Shown in pieces: positions 21,926 through 34,488 of a DNA stretch of 64,000 bases. Numbering within the stretch: position 1 is the stretch's first letter; each line of letters begins with the position of its first letter. The stretch lies in the NCBI GenBank assembly GCA_034401795.1, contig CM067367.1, positions 30,239,190 through 30,303,189 of the forward strand, written 5' to 3'. The position numbers and the translations under genes were made by a program. The DNA is from Chaetoderma sp. LZ-2023a (taxonomy: Eukaryota; Mollusca; Caudofoveata; Chaetodermatida; Chaetodermatidae). Below the pieces are notes generated by a model, which made no database searches, was not told where the DNA came from, and saw nothing but the letters and a program-made list of their open reading frames with translations.

Positions 21926-22374
21926 TGTAGGATTGCTTTTATACCACATTGCCAAACTATAGCTGGCGCCTCTATGACTGAGCGTATACACTGAGGCAGG
22001 CACACTAGGGTTTTTCTGATTGACCCCATCATAGGGTGTAGAAATCTACCAACATTTAACTACTAAATCCTGAATATCTTTCCTTAGCGGCGTGATAAAA
22101 AGCTTAAAATTACCTGGATAGTTTATGACCGCCGTGTTAGTTCACTGAATAGCTGTCAAGAGATGGGATTAGTTATCCTTTAAGGAAATCATGGTGCTGT
22201 GGGGGGGGGGCATAAATTTCTGATTGTCATTCTTGTAAATTCTTACAGAAAAATGCACATATTTCCCTGCAGCTTTGACTAGAATAGGTCAGCAGATATC
22301 AAGCCTGAACTGCTTTAAGTATAACTATCACCAAGCCATAACAGCACCAAAACCAACCCACTCAAATTATAGTA

Positions 22375-22527
22375 ATTTGGTCAAGAATATCAGAATATTT
22401 GCCTAGTGAATATCCATTTGTGAACCAGTCATTCCAGTGGTAAATTTTCAAAAATAGCGTTCTCTTGTCCTGCAAATGGACAGTCTTCAAGGCCACTGCA
22501 GAGGCCGGTTTTCGCATGAAAGGTTTA
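22375..22527. mobile_element. Foldback MITE, family H1, one arm deleted
   Basis: It keeps ccagtcattccagtggtaaa and cctgcaaatggaca to gcatgaaaggtttaa. It ends 20 bases from the stop codon of the membrane-protein gene and probably lies in its 3' UTR. Confidence 0.7.
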
Positions 22528-22546
22528 AACACCATCTTGTTCCCTA

Positions 22547-22739
22547 TCATGTAACCCAATCTGGTGGTCTGTTTGTATGGTCATGTGGATGCGTTTGTCT
22601 ACGCTGCTGGACAGTAGCTCCAAATCGCTGACCATCGATCTCCCAGCTGCGGTCATTGTATGGATATCTCGGGTACTTGTTCTCCGGTACAGACACGAAT
22701 GACTCCTCTCGTATCTGATCCCAGATAGATTCATCAGTA
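22547..22739 (-). CDS. Membrane-protein gene exon 7: tail and stop
   Basis: The acceptor is cttatctattttcag. It encodes 63 residues starting TDESIWDQIREESFVSVPEN, rich in proline, tyrosine and arginine, with a QRRQTHPHDHTNRPPDWVT end and a TGA stop. By topology this would be the cytosolic tail. The 3' UTR probably runs into the foldback MITE at 22375-22527. Confidence 0.88.
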
Positions 22740-22871
22740 CTGAAAATAGATAAGATAAGACACATTTTTATTATGTCAATCAAAATTGCTCGAAATATCT
22801 TCAGCAACTGTTACAACTACATTGATGGTTATTTTGGGTACAATTTAATTGAAAGTTGTTGCTGCTATAGG

Positions 22872-23240
22872 CATAAATACTGGACCTTTCCACTTTTAGC
22901 TATGCCCCGCCCATCACTAGCTAAGCTCCACCCACACCACGTCTATGTTGGGATCGATCGATCTCTGATCTTCCTGACTCAATTTCCAGAAAACTATACA
23001 TGTAAGCTGGTGAATATTTTGAGATTAATTTGACTGGGTGCTGTTGCCTCCTATGGCAGCAACAAAGCAGTCAAATTAGTTTCAAAATATTCAACAGCAT
23101 GTTTATTAAATAGCAAAGACATATAATTCGTATGTGTCGGACTATTAAGCGACAAAGAAGGGTCTAATAGAATCACTCATGACGTCATAACTATGACGTC
23201 GGCATACATAATGATAGAGTGAGGAAATGGATTCATGAAT
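22872..23240 (+). mobile_element. MITE family H3
   Basis: The left end tggacctttccacttttagc is followed by gcccatcactagctaagctc, GGGATCGATCGATCTC, the hairpin core gactgggtgctgttgcctcc with a shortened mirror, and tgacgtcataactatgacgt. It lies in intron 6 of the membrane-protein gene. Confidence 0.78.
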
Positions 23241-23487
23241 TGTCAGTCAACTTGTTATAAAAATAATTAGCCTAGCATGTTGTAAATTACATGTATCAAT
23301 TTGACTAAGATTTATTACCTGTCTTGTCACCCAGTCGGGTATACAAGGGGAATTTCGATATCAAAGTTTGATATAAGATTGCAGAGCATCTGTTAGAAGC
23401 AGAACTCAGATCTTTTAACCTAATTTGTGGTTTTATCAACTTACAATAGCTTTAAAGCAAACCTTTGTGTCTACATTTCATATTTTC

Positions 23488-25551
23488 ACACTCCACATGC
23501 CTCGGTGATGGCCCGGTAACTGAGTATGGTGAGGGTACTCCACATGCCTCGGTGACGGCCTAGTTACTGAGTATGGTGAAGGTACTCTACATGTCTAGGT
23601 GGCAGCCTAGTAACTGAGTATGGTGAGGGTACTCTACATGTATAGGTGGCAGCCTAGTAACTGACTAATGGTGAGGGTACTCTACATGTCTAGGTGACAG
23701 CCTAGTAACTGAGTATGGTGAGGGTACTCTACATGTCTAGGTGACAGCCTAGTTACTGAGTATGGTGAGGGTACTCTACATGTCTAGGTGACAGCCTAGT
23801 AACTGAGTAATGGTGAGGGTACTCTACATGTCTAGGTGACAGCCTAGTAACTAAGTATAATGGGGTACTCTACATGTCTAGGTGACAGCCTAGTAACTAA
23901 GTATGGTGAGGGTACTCTACATGTCTAGGTGACAGCTTAGTAACTGAGTATGGTGAGGGGACACTACATGTCAAGGTGACAGCCTAGTAACTAAGTATGG
24001 TGAGGGTACTCTACATGTCTAGGTGACAGCCTAGTAACTGAGTATGGCGAGGGTACTCTACATGTCTAGGTGACGGCCTAGTAACTAAGTATAATGGGGT
24101 ACTCTACATGTCTAGGTGACAGCCTAGTAACTAAGTATGGTGAGGGTACTCTACATGTCTAGGTGACAGCCTAGTAACTGAGTATGGTGAGGGGACTACA
24201 TGTCTAGGTGACAGCCTAGTAACTAAGTATGGTGAGGGTACTCTACATGTCTAGGTGACAGCCTAGTAACTAAGTATGGTGAGGGTACTCTACATGTCTA
24301 GGTGACAGCCTAGTAACTAAGTATGGTGAGGGTACTCTACATGTCTAGGTGACAGCCTAGTAACTGAGTATGGTGAGGGTACTCTACATGTCTAGGTGAC
24401 AGCCTAGTAACTGAGTATGGTGAGGGTACGCTACATGTCTAGGTGACAGCCTAGTAACAGTATGGAGAGGATACTCTACATGTCTAGGTGGCAGCCTAGT
24501 AACTGAGTAATGGTGAGGGTACTCACATGTCTAGGTGACAGCCTAGTAACTGAGTATGGTGAGGGTACTCTGCATGTCTAGGTGACAGCCTAGTAACTGA
24601 GTATGGTGAGGATACTCTACATGTCTAGGTGACAGCCTAGTAACAGTATGGTGAGGGTACTCTACATGTCTAGGTGACAGCCTAGTAACTGAGTATGGTG
24701 AGGATACTCTACATGTCTAGGTGACAGCCTAGTAACTGAGTATGGTGAGGGTACTCTACATGTCTAGGTGACAGCCTAGTTACTGAGTATGGTGAGGGTA
24801 CTCTACATGTCTAGGTGACAGCCTAGTAACAGTATGGTGAGGATACTCTACATGTCTAGGTGGCAGCCTAGTAACTGAGTATGGTGAGGGTACTCTACAT
24901 GTCTAGGTGACAGCCTAATAACTGAGTATGGTGAGGGTACACGACATGTCTAGGTGACAACCTAGTTACTGAGTATGGTGAGGGTACTCTACATGTCTAG
25001 GTGACAGCCTTGTTACTGAGTATGGTGAGGGTACTCTACATGTCTAAGTGACACCATAGTAACTGAGTATGGTGAGGGTACTCTACATGTCTAGGTGACA
25101 GCCTAGTAACTGAGTATGGTGAGGGTACTCTACATGTCTAGGTGACAGCCTAGTTACTGAGTATGGTGAGGGTACTCTACATGTCTAGGTGACAGCCTAG
25201 TAACAGTATGGTGAGGATACTCTACATGTCTAGGTGGCAGCCTAGTAACTGAGTATGGTGAGGGTACTCTACATGTCTAGGTGACAGCCTAATAACTGAG
25301 TATGGTGAGGGTACACGACATGTCTATGTGACAACCCAGTTACTGAGTATGGTGAGGGTACTCTACATGTCTAGGTGACAGCCTTGTTACTGAGTATGGT
25401 GAGGATACTCTAGATGTCTAGGTGACAGCCTAGTAACTGCGTATGGTGGGGGTACTCCACATGTCTAGGTGACAGCCTAGTAACTGAGTATGGTGACGGG
25501 ACTCTACATGTCTAGATGACAGCCTAGTAACTGAGTATGGTGGGGATACTC
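23488..25551. repeat. 47-base minisatellite, about 44 copies
   Basis: Unit ggtgagggtactctacatgt ctaggtgacagcctagtaac tgagtat, with scattered substitutions and small indels and the most diverged units at the left edge. It contains the near-palindrome CTAGGTGACAGCCTAG. It occupies most of intron 6 of the membrane-protein gene. Higher-order blocks are visible, for example the cctaataactgag/acacgacatg variant pair recurring about 370 bases apart. Confidence 0.96.
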
Positions 25552-25614
25552 CTAATACTAATTAGTACTAGTAATACTTCTGACATAATCGGTTGCTTAC
25601 TACATGTACTGAGC

Positions 25615-25895
25615 TATGAGTATATGACATGATAATCAGTTATGCCACATGTAGAATGATGTCACAATCCTACTGATGTATTATATACCTCTTAGAACAC
25701 TCATGCAGTCCATCAAGTGTACGAATAGTATGTCTTTGATGGATTTGTAACTTAGACATTATGTTGAATATTTTGAAACTAATTTGAGCTGTTGCTGCTG
25801 CTGCAGTCTTTTTGATCAAAGTATATAAATCAACTCAAACACATGTACAAAGTGGGTGGGGCATAGCAAGAATTAGATCCCTCTATTGTATTTAT
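25615..25895 (-). mobile_element. MITE family H3, decayed copy
   Basis: It keeps atgataatcagttatgccac, the half hairpin gttgaatattttgaaactaa and the gtgggtggggcatagc box. Confidence 0.5.
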
Positions 25896-26112
25896 AATAG
25901 CAACTGTTTTCATTGCCCTATGAGAAAACATCTAACAAGTGACATCTTTTGATTGTGACACCTTTTGATTTCGATGTCAGGTGGATAATGAAATGTATAC
26001 TTGACTGACAGCTCTATGATTTGCAAACATAACCCTTCAGCACATATGATCAATTGATGCGATACTTCCATAATTTTCAATAATTTTCTGCATAGAAATA
26101 ATGATAACTCAC

Positions 26113-26207
26113 TAGAAATGACTGTACGCGATGATATAGTAAATGATGAGACCGAATGAGATCATCACTGTCATGACGGTGTACAGGAGAATCCCTGCTT
26201 GTGATTG
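26113..26207 (-). CDS. Membrane-protein gene exon 6: transmembrane helix
   Basis: A 95-base exon with acceptor gtatttcttgcag and donor gtgagt. It encodes QSQ, then AGILLYTVMTVMISFGLIIY and YIIAYSHF: one clear transmembrane span of about 25 residues. It ends two bases into a tyrosine codon completed by exon 7. Confidence 0.9.
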
Positions 26208-26649
26208 CTGCAAGAAATACAAACAAAGATATTATGAATAAAATTGCAAGTCGAGTTTGTTATGAGAAAAATTTAACTTTGTTTATATCAATTTAGAGCA
26301 TTAGATTATGTGAGCTCCAGATCAATTATGAGGAATATATGGAAGATCATGTTATGGAAAGTGACAAAATAAACAAGTAGTCTAATAAACAATGGCAGAA
26401 ATTAGAATGCTGGCACTTAGATCAGCTTAGATGCCAGGGATGTTTTCTATGAGAAATTTAAATTTTCTGGAATAAATTTGATGGTTAAAGGGTTAAATAA
26501 AATGTTATAGATAACCACTTCAGAAGACACGGCTGATAGAATCTCGGTAGCTAAGATTTTCCATATTGTTTTCGGATTTTTCATATTTTTTTCGTATCAC
26601 GCCCAACGTGGTGAAATGCTACTGTACACCATGTCCTGTGTCAAAATTT

Positions 26650-26785
26650 GAGCCAAATTCTGCAGTGGTCTTGAGAAATGTTCATTTGCCGACAAAGAGG
26701 ACTATTTTTGAAAATTTTCCACTGGAATGATTGGCTCGAAAATTGAAATTTCCTTGATCAAATCGAGGGTTACAGGGCTAATAAA
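26650..26785. mobile_element. Foldback MITE, family H1, partial
   Basis: ctgcagtggtcttgagaaat to ccactggaatgattggctcg, then jumping to the aaatttccttgatcaaatcg flank; the second arm is missing. Confidence 0.65.
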
Positions 26786-26827
26786 TTAAATTACATAATG
26801 GTCATGAGTCCAGCTTTTATACTGTAC

Positions 26828-26895
26828 CTCAAGTACTGGTGACTCCCAGTATCGGTCACATGACAAGTAAGAACAGATACTCTCGTTCCAGACAC
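26828..26895 (-). CDS. Membrane-protein gene exon 5: juxtamembrane cysteines
   Basis: A 68-base exon with an acceptor ending attacag and donor gtacag. It reads VWNESICSYLSCDRYWESPV and LE after the split glycine. It carries an N-E-S sequon and two cysteines just outside the transmembrane helix. The frame used is the one that joins exon 4 and exon 6 without a shift. Confidence 0.85.
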
Positions 26896-27124
26896 CTGTA
26901 ATACACAATAAGATCATAAGGATTTCTTAAAACAAAGTTTATGCAGGGCTAGAAATGAACTTTTTAAAACCCTCCAAAAACACTGACTGGGTTCTACATG
27001 TATGTGATCATGCTATCTGGGCAGGTTGGCGGCAGAGTGGTTTCCAGAGAATATTTATTTTAACTGCCGTTTATCGGATCACTTTGAAACTTCATAGGTT
27101 GATTCAACTCTGTCTGGGGAAGAA

Positions 27125-27300
27125 ATCTATCGAACTATGGCAACCAGTGGCAATCTTGAAAATTTGTTTCCGAAAATTCACCACTGGAATGTAACTGGTT
27201 CTGGTATCGAGCCTGTTATTTCCGTGGCAAAATTAAAAAAATAGTCAATTGGCCTGAAAATTTGCATTGCTAAAGGCTAGTTTGACTATTAAAGGGTTTA
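27125..27300. mobile_element. Foldback MITE, family H1, decayed
   Basis: ccactggaatgtaactggtt with mirrored ggtatcgagcctgttatttc and gactattaaagggttta. It abuts the better copy at 27374. Confidence 0.6.
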
Positions 27301-27373
27301 GGGCGTGGAATACAACAAGAGGCCTTGATGCTGAGCTGCCTAATACTGAGACTGAATGGTCTATAGTCTGCTT

Positions 27374-27607
27374 AACCCTTTAACACTCATATCAGCCAAA
27401 AATGGCATCAGCAGTGGTCTTGAGAAATGTCCATTTGCAGACCAAGAGAAGACTATTTTTGAAAATTGATCACTGGAATGACTGGCTCGATAACCGAGCC
27501 AGTCATTCCAGTGGTAAATTTTCAAAAATAGTCTTCTGGTCTGCAACTAGACATTTTCTATGAGGAAATTGAAATTTTCATGAACAAATTTGAGGGTTAA
27601 AGGTTTA
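27374..27607. mobile_element. Foldback MITE, family H1, full length
   Basis: TTAACCCTTTAACACTCATA left and tgagggttaaaggtttaa right. Long arms pair around gactggctcgataaccgagc. It is one of the best-preserved copies, and shows TTAA immediately outside CCC...GGG ends. Confidence 0.88.
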
Positions 27608-27940
27608 AGAGAATTTCTTTCTGGAATGGAGTAATCCAGTTTTAGCTATGCCCCAACCATTTTTAGCTAAGCTCCACCCACACTTCTCCTGTGTTGGGAT
27701 CGATCGATCCCAGAACTCCCTGACTATCAATTTCTAGAAAACTATACAGGTAAGCTGTTGAATATTTTGAAACTAGTTTGACTGGGAGCCATTGCTGCAT
27801 ATTCAAAATATTCAACAGACATACAATTCATACAACAACACAGTCCGCCATCAATTAAGCATTCGTGATAAACTTATTTATGTCATTCATGATGTCGCTG
27901 ATTAAAAAAAGCATCCGCTTTTGTTTCTACGAGAATTCTT

Positions 27941-28099
27941 AATACTTACCAGATGTACTATTATGATAATGTCTATTATCTAGTCTAGCTCAAAATAAAC
28001 AATTAAAACTCCGCACTCTCCTGGTCCTGCCCATACTGTGTCCGGGAATACCATAGCCGCAGGTACCGAGTCAATTCCCAATCACAGTCAGATTCGTCT
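27941..28099. repeat. DIRS A inverted terminal repeat, left copy
   Basis: 159 bases from aatacttaccagatgtac to cacagtcagattcgtc, nearly identical in reverse to 34489-34647. About 36 extra bases outside it (from 27905) are unique to this end. Confidence 0.92.
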
Positions 28100-28167
28100 T
28101 ATGTTTGCGTTGGCAAACTGCGAAAGCAGCTCAGCCTCACCTTAGCGGGGCGGCTGAGGCAGGGCCA

Positions 28168-28265
28168 TAGTACATCTGGTAAGTATTAAGAATTCTCGTA
28201 GAAACAAAAGCGGATGCTTTTTTGATTCTACTTCGAATAATACTTACCAGATGTACTATTATGAT
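28168..28265. repeat. DIRS A internal complementary region
   Basis: The first half (tagtacatctggtaagta to gcggatgctttttt) is complementary to the element's left end. The second half (attctacttcgaataatact to tactattatgata) is complementary to its right end. The join between the halves is thus a copy of the circle junction, the diagnostic DIRS feature. Confidence 0.9.
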
Positions 28266-28269
28266 AAAC

Positions 28270-28869
28270 TCCGGATTTCGACAGCCAGAAAATGCCGGTG
28301 GGAGGTGAGGCTCGAACCAGCACTCAACTACCATCCAACAGAGAAGGTTGTGAAGAGACTAGAACCCTGGCATACGCTTGGGTTCTGCTATCTGACTCAT
28401 AGAGTGCTAAACTTCCATGGTCTAGACCGCGCTCCCCCCCTCTTTTGTCCGCACAAAATTCAGAGGGCTGTCACCGGGGATGCAACACCCACCAGACCCG
28501 TGTCAGCCCCAAGTCTCAGCTAGGGCAGTCCAGTAGAGTGCAAAGAAGCTACTACAACTTCTAACTTTGAAAAAATATCAGTATATCGCCTAGATTTTCA
28601 AATTGGAATGAGTCTAATGTCTGGTTGATAGGATAAGAATACTCTTGTACCAGACTATTTACCTAAGCAGTCTGGTATTTCGACTGTAAGTAAATATATT
28701 TATAGTCACTTAATTAATGTAAACACTCACCATTTTGAGTGCTTGATCTTTTCTCGATCATCACAGGAGCTCGGCCCAATCCACGGTCGTACTCAGTCAT
28801 GTGCATAGCGTTTGTTCAGTGTAGGCGGAAGACTTTAGTGATGTGTGCGAAGTAGTGGTCGGACGTGGC
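28270..28869. other. DIRS A non-coding segment between recombinase and complementary region
   Basis: About 600 bases of 3' leader-type sequence of element A; no further gene or motif is seen in it. The matching 5' leader of element A is 33900-34488. Confidence 0.6.
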
Positions 28870-30225
28870 TTAGTTTAGGTTTGACAGATTGGCGACGGCT
28901 ACCGGATTAAGTGAGCTGGAGATGTCGCAAAGGTAGAAATCAGTGAATGACGACTCGGCATGCCATTGTGCTACAGACATCACCTCCTCTAATGAGACAC
29001 CCTTATAAAGGGCCGATGATGCTGCTAGTGCTCGGACCTGATGGGCATTCGCATGATCAATTTGCTTTCCAGTAGCGATTTTGTGCGACATCTTAATAGC
29101 GTCAACTATCCAACGAGAAATAGTATCTTTCGAGGCACGTAAATGGGGAGCTTTGAGACATAACCACAGAGATTTCGGGTCGTCTCTCCACTCATTAGTA
29201 CGTTTCTTATACATTTTAAGACATCTGACAGGACACCAAACCGAAGAGTTTGGGTCATGTCTAGTTAAACTTGGCAAATTGATCGGCTGTCCTGGATATT
29301 TAAGTGACTGATTCTTTGACAGGAAACAAAGACGTGGAAGTAATCGTAAACCTTCACCCGTGACGACAAAACGGTCTTGTTCGGCAGAAAGCGCATGTAT
29401 TTCGCTTCTCCTTCTCGCCGACGCTGCTGCAACCAAGAAAACTGATTTAATAGTTAACAGTTTAATATCAATAGATCTAATCAGTTCAAAAGGAGCCTGT
29501 CCTAAAACCTGTAGAACAAGATATAGATTCCATGATGGGATAGGAATTGGCTGTCTAGGTCGCAGATTGCTCATTCCTTTGATAACTTCATTCAAGGTGT
29601 CATTCTCCACCCCTTCAACAGTGAGACTGGGAATGACTGAAGCTAATGCAGACTTATATGCTGCTAGGGTAGAAGGTACAAGTTTGTCAACTTCGTATAA
29701 ATGACAGATAAAATCTGCTACGTGTTGAACAGATGCAGAAAAGGGATCAATATCTCCTCTCTCACACCACTGTGCAAATTTGTTGATTCTATAATTATAT
29801 ATCTTTGTGGTTGAAACTCTTCTGGCTGAAGCAACAAACTTCGCTGCTTGCTCAGAAAAGCCACCCTCAATTGCACGCTGCTTGACAACATCCATGCAGT
29901 CAATTTGAACATTTCCGGTCTGTCGTGGAGGTACAGACCCTTGTTCTGAGAGATTAGATCTCTTGCGTCTGGCAGAGAGACTGGATTGCAGACCAGAAGG
30001 TCCAGCAGATCCGTAAACCATGATCGGCCTGGCCAATACGGGGCGATCAGTAGTACCTGGCACTCCCCCTTCTCTTATTTTTGCCAGAACTTTCGGGATG
30101 AGAATTGTTGGAGGGTACGCATACGCGTACATTCCCTCCCAACTTATTGCCAGTGCGTCTACTGCTAAGGCTAGCGGGTCTGGGATCGGTGACACGTAAG
30201 TGACCATCTTTGCGTTTTGATTCAT
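28870..30225 (-). pseudogene. DIRS A tyrosine recombinase region
   Basis: Recombinase domain with the catalytic blocks ASARRRSEIHAL (first arginine), HANAHQVRALAASS (H-x-x-R) and WHAESSFTDFYL (histidine and nucleophile tyrosine). An N-terminal SAM-like segment with TKIYNYRINKFAQW precedes it. Belongs to the fossil element above. Confidence 0.9.
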
Positions 30226-30294
30226 CGCAAACAGGTCGACATTTGGCTTGCCCCATTGTTTGAATAGAACCTCCGCTACCGATTGGTTGAGCTG

Positions 30295-31503
30295 CTATTC
30301 CGTCAGATGACAAACCGTCCTTCGACTGAGAGCATCTGCTAGGATGTTCAATCTTCCTGGAATGTGTGCTGCCCGAAGAATAATATTCTTCTCTTGGCAC
30401 CACAGCAGAAGGTTCCAAACCATCATACACAACTCTGGTGATCTCGTCCCGCCCTGGCGGTTCAAATAAGACACCACTGTCGAGTTGTCTGTCCTTATTA
30501 GGACAACTTTGCCTTGAATTAGGCTCTCAAACTTTCGAAGTGCAAATACCACCGCTAATAGTTCGAGCACATTGATATGTTTCTGCGCATTGGTCCGATC
30601 CCATTCCCCTGACACTGACTGATTGTCCAATACCGCTCCCCAACCCGTCAACGATGCATCCGTAAACATGGACATCTGAGGTTGAGGAGGTTGTAGAGGA
30701 ACACCTCGCAGGAGATTCTGTTCGGATAACCACCACTGAAGGTGGAATATCAATGGTTCTTTGACTGGAATCCTCAGAGATAACGGATCCGTTTTCTGAG
30801 ACCAGAATGACATTAGATACATCTGAATTGGCCTGCGCCTGAGTGCCGCATATGGAACCACCTTCTCCAGAGATACTAGTAACCCCAGTATCCTGAGAAA
30901 CTGGCGCGCCGTCAGATAGGCTCCTAGAGAAACAGACTCCAAAACTGCAATCAGGCTTCTGACTCTGCTCTCCGCCGGAAAAGCTACGGCTTCCCTGAGA
31001 TTGAAAAAGATTCCCAGATAGACAAACTCCTGGGATGGAGTCAGTTCTGATTTCTCTAGATTTACAATCCACCCTAGATCCTTTAATAAGGCTAGGACTA
31101 CCTGCAGATTGCTGCGCAGAGTGACTGGATTCCCCGCCTTCAGCAGCCAGTCGTCTATGTACGTGTGAACAGCTATGTTTCTCCTGCGAAGTAAAGAAGT
31201 CATGGCGAGAACCACCTTGGTGAAGACCCTCGGAGCTGTGGTCAGGCCGAACGGGAGAGCATTGAATTCCCAAACATTGTCTTGGAATGCAAAGCGAAGG
31301 TACTTCTGAAAAGGAATTGACATTGGAATATGAAAATATGCATCCTTCAGATCTATCGACACTCCCCACATGCCTTTCCTCAGCCCTGTCATTACTGCTG
31401 CAACCGTCTCCATCTGAAATTTGGGAGAAAGAATAAACTTGTTCAACGGTTTGAGATTGAGAATTGGTCTCCATCCTCCGGTACGCTTCGGAACGAGGAA
31501 CAT
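30295..31503 (-). pseudogene. DIRS A reverse transcriptase and RNase H region
   Basis: Reverse transcriptase blocks GGWRPILNLKPLNKFI, DLKDAYFHIP, LPFGLTTAPRVF and the YIDDW active-site box, then RNase H blocks MFTDASLTGWGAVL, ELLAVVFAL and RTDNSTVVSYLNRQGG. Part of the fossil element. Confidence 0.9.
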
Positions 31504-31886
31504 GATCGAATAGAAGCCCAGAGAAGACTGATCCTTGACTAAATGAATTGGCCTTCTGATGAAGAGATTGTATTTCTGACCGAATGGCGTCTAGACGATC
31601 TGATTCCCTTGGAACAAGAGTCCATATTGGAGTCGAGGTTAACGGAACTAACGATTGATGGATGAGCCAGTCCGAATCGTAGCCATTTCTTATCCACTGA
31701 CAAACTAAACAGTCGCGCACGACCTGTCCCCATTGGTTTAGGAATAGCTGAAGTCTGCCTCCGACGGAAGGAATCTGCACACAATTGTCGGTCAAGATTA
31801 GCCGATAAGACGCTAAATCGCTTGGGTGAAGATTCTCGACTCCATCTGTCTCCAAAGCCATCGGTAGTGGTTCCGCCGGAAACCCG

Positions 31887-33897
31887 TCAGGAACGAGCCC
31901 CACAGCCGCCCCGCGGCTTTTTGTGGTACGACGGTCCGGAACCGCCGCCACGGCTATCCTTACGGTAGCCACCTCGGCCCGAACCGCCACCCTTCCTGTC
32001 TTCCTCATACGGCCTCTTACTAGAGGGCTTGTATGAGGATGAACGGCCAGGTCCTTGTGATCCGGATGGCCTATGGGCATCACGGCCAGAAGGACGGAAG
32101 GGCGATCTAGGACGCTGCCTCTGCTGCTCGTGTCTATGTTGACGGTAGGACTGTTGCGGCTGAGTCCTCTTAGTCGACTTCCACGACTTGCCGACCACTT
32201 CTTGCTCCGCCACCATTGACGCAACCTTGGAGAGCGCTTGCCGTGCCGAGCCACCGAACAAGCCTGGACCTATGAAGGGCGCAGAAGATAATGCAGCCCT
32301 CATTTCCGGTCCTGGTTCTACACAATCGAGAACCATTCTCCGTCGCTCTGCCAACGTTCTAGTGATTACCCTGGCCAGGCAATCCTGAGACAGGCACATG
32401 GTGTCCCGAACAATTCCGGGAGCAGCCTCTGGCACCTGTCCGCCTTCCGCCGTGCAGTCCAGCATACCCTGCAAGACGGTACACCCGTGCGACAGCGCAG
32501 CCATGGCTGCCCTCGCCGCATCCTCAATGAGCGTGAGCTCATTGATCGGGTCTTTGTTGGTCTGAGAAACCAAAGGATGTGACCGCCCCTTAGCCTTCCC
32601 AGCCAACGGCCTATTCAGCGCCTCTCGTTCCGCAACGGAAAGCCGTGGAACCCGGGCGTACTGATGATAAGCCAGCTCCGGAAAATGGACCCTACTCCTT
32701 ATCCCCTTCGGGGCCTTTGGTAATGCATAGTCTGGCTGAACCAGACGGTATGCCGCAACTTCCAACATGTCAGAAGTCTGCGTATCCAACGGGAGTGTCG
32801 GCATGGCAGAAGAGCCACTTGACAGAGCGCTAGCCGCACGCTCTGACATCCGTTCCATCGCCGGATCGCGCTGAGATCCTAGATCAGATGCCAACCCGAG
32901 ACGATTGGTCATCCATCCAAGGACCTGCACCCATTCAGCTTCGGTGCAGAAAATGGACTTGTCCATCAAAGAACTGCCGTTCTCATCCTCCCTCTCTCCC
33001 TTAGATGAGAGGGCCACCGACGATCCATGCTGAACGCTATGCTATGCGTCTCTGCCAGGACAGAGCGCATCCATAACGCGACTACCAGCGACACCGGTGT
33101 CTAACGAATCGCCAGACCCGGATTCCCCGCAGTCCATCGGCTCCCGCACGGGATCCGGGACTACGACCGCCTTAACTACGGCTGGTACCGTCACTCCGAT
33201 AGGAGCCGCACCTAACGCCGCCGGGATACCAGCAGGAACCGCAAAACACGGCTCCGCCGGCATCTCCGGTTGCACAAACAGCGGATGGAATATGCCCGAC
33301 GGAACGTCGACATCACCATCCGCCTGGCAAACCCGTACAAATCCCGAGGGCGACCCCTGGGACGTACTAGGTCTTGCCGTCATCGAAATATCCGGCATGC
33401 CGGAATCTTCCATTAGCAGCAGATCTTCCTCCTCTATCGTCGGCTCTTGAGCCAAGGACAGAGAAGGGGCAGGTGCATGACCCTCAGCAGAACTAGCCGG
33501 ACCACCTAATGGTTGTCCTGCACCAGCTTGCCTCACCGGGACCGTGGACTGCAACGAGTCAAACATCGCCTTGAACTGGGCCGCCCATACGCCCAGCGCT
33601 GAATCCATTTGTTCATTCAGACGACCTTCAAGTCCCATAAGAGACTCCTGCTGCAACTTCGCTGCCTTGTCCTTCGCGATCCTCTCCAGCCTCGCACGTC
33701 GATCCCTGTCAAACTCTGCCACCATTGCCGACGACCACCTTACACTGAGCGCACGCCACACAGTGATGTCCCAAGTACTTCCGCTTCATGAACCTGTTGC
33801 ACTTCTGGCACAACGTGTCCGGATTCTTAGGTTTCTGCGAACACAGAGAAAAATTACAACGCTGCACATGACAAATGATGACGAGCAATACGCACAA
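31887..33897 (-). pseudogene. DIRS A gag-like region
   Basis: It starts with a cysteine-histidine cluster (CQKCNRFMKRKYLGHHCVAC) typical of DIRS first ORFs. It continues with a proline-rich middle and a conserved helical block (FIGPGLFGG), ending in a glycine-arginine-rich tail. It has roughly the same layout as the gag-like ORF of element B. Part of the fossil element. Confidence 0.8.
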
Positions 33898-34488
33898 TCA
33901 ACTTGATAGTTAAGATTTCTTAAACACATTAACTTTCTCTTAAATTAATGATAATCAAGTTCTTAGGCAGGAAATATTTGAAACTTTTTTGAGTGAAAAT
34001 TTTTAAAAACACACAACTTAGCCTTCAACTAACGTTAAATAACCAAGGCTACATCGCCGATCGCTACAAACACCCTCGACAATGAAGCGAAGGCTAAAAT
34101 CGGCGACAAACAGAGTGCATAGACACACCAAGCCAAGAACGACATAATTCATGGGCGCCGCCATCTTGGTTAAGGGCGCATCCATATTTAGAGGAACCGA
34201 GTCGCAAGAGAAATTAACCGAGTACCCGACTTAAACTAAAAGTTAACGGGTACAGAAGCGACTCCAACAATGGCTAACATTTTAAAACCATGTGCCAATT
34301 TAAGGAAATTTCAAACAGTCATTATGGCACGAATGTATAAATTCTAGATTGATACAACCTGCCCCTGTGATGATTTCCCTTTTTCTTCCATGATGCCAAC
34401 AGTAACACACTCCAACAACACTTAAATCAGTTAAAATTGAAAATTTTAAGAGCTCTGACAAAACGTGACTTTCTCAACTCGCAAAATA

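Noticed and set aside
23488-25551. CRISPR-like array
   Set aside because: Units are contiguous with no unique spacers, and this is an animal intron; it is a minisatellite.
30527-32254. 575-codon minus-strand frame
   Set aside because: Overlaps the DIRS A gag-like and reverse transcriptase regions in another frame; serine-rich composition typical of a shadow frame over most of its length.
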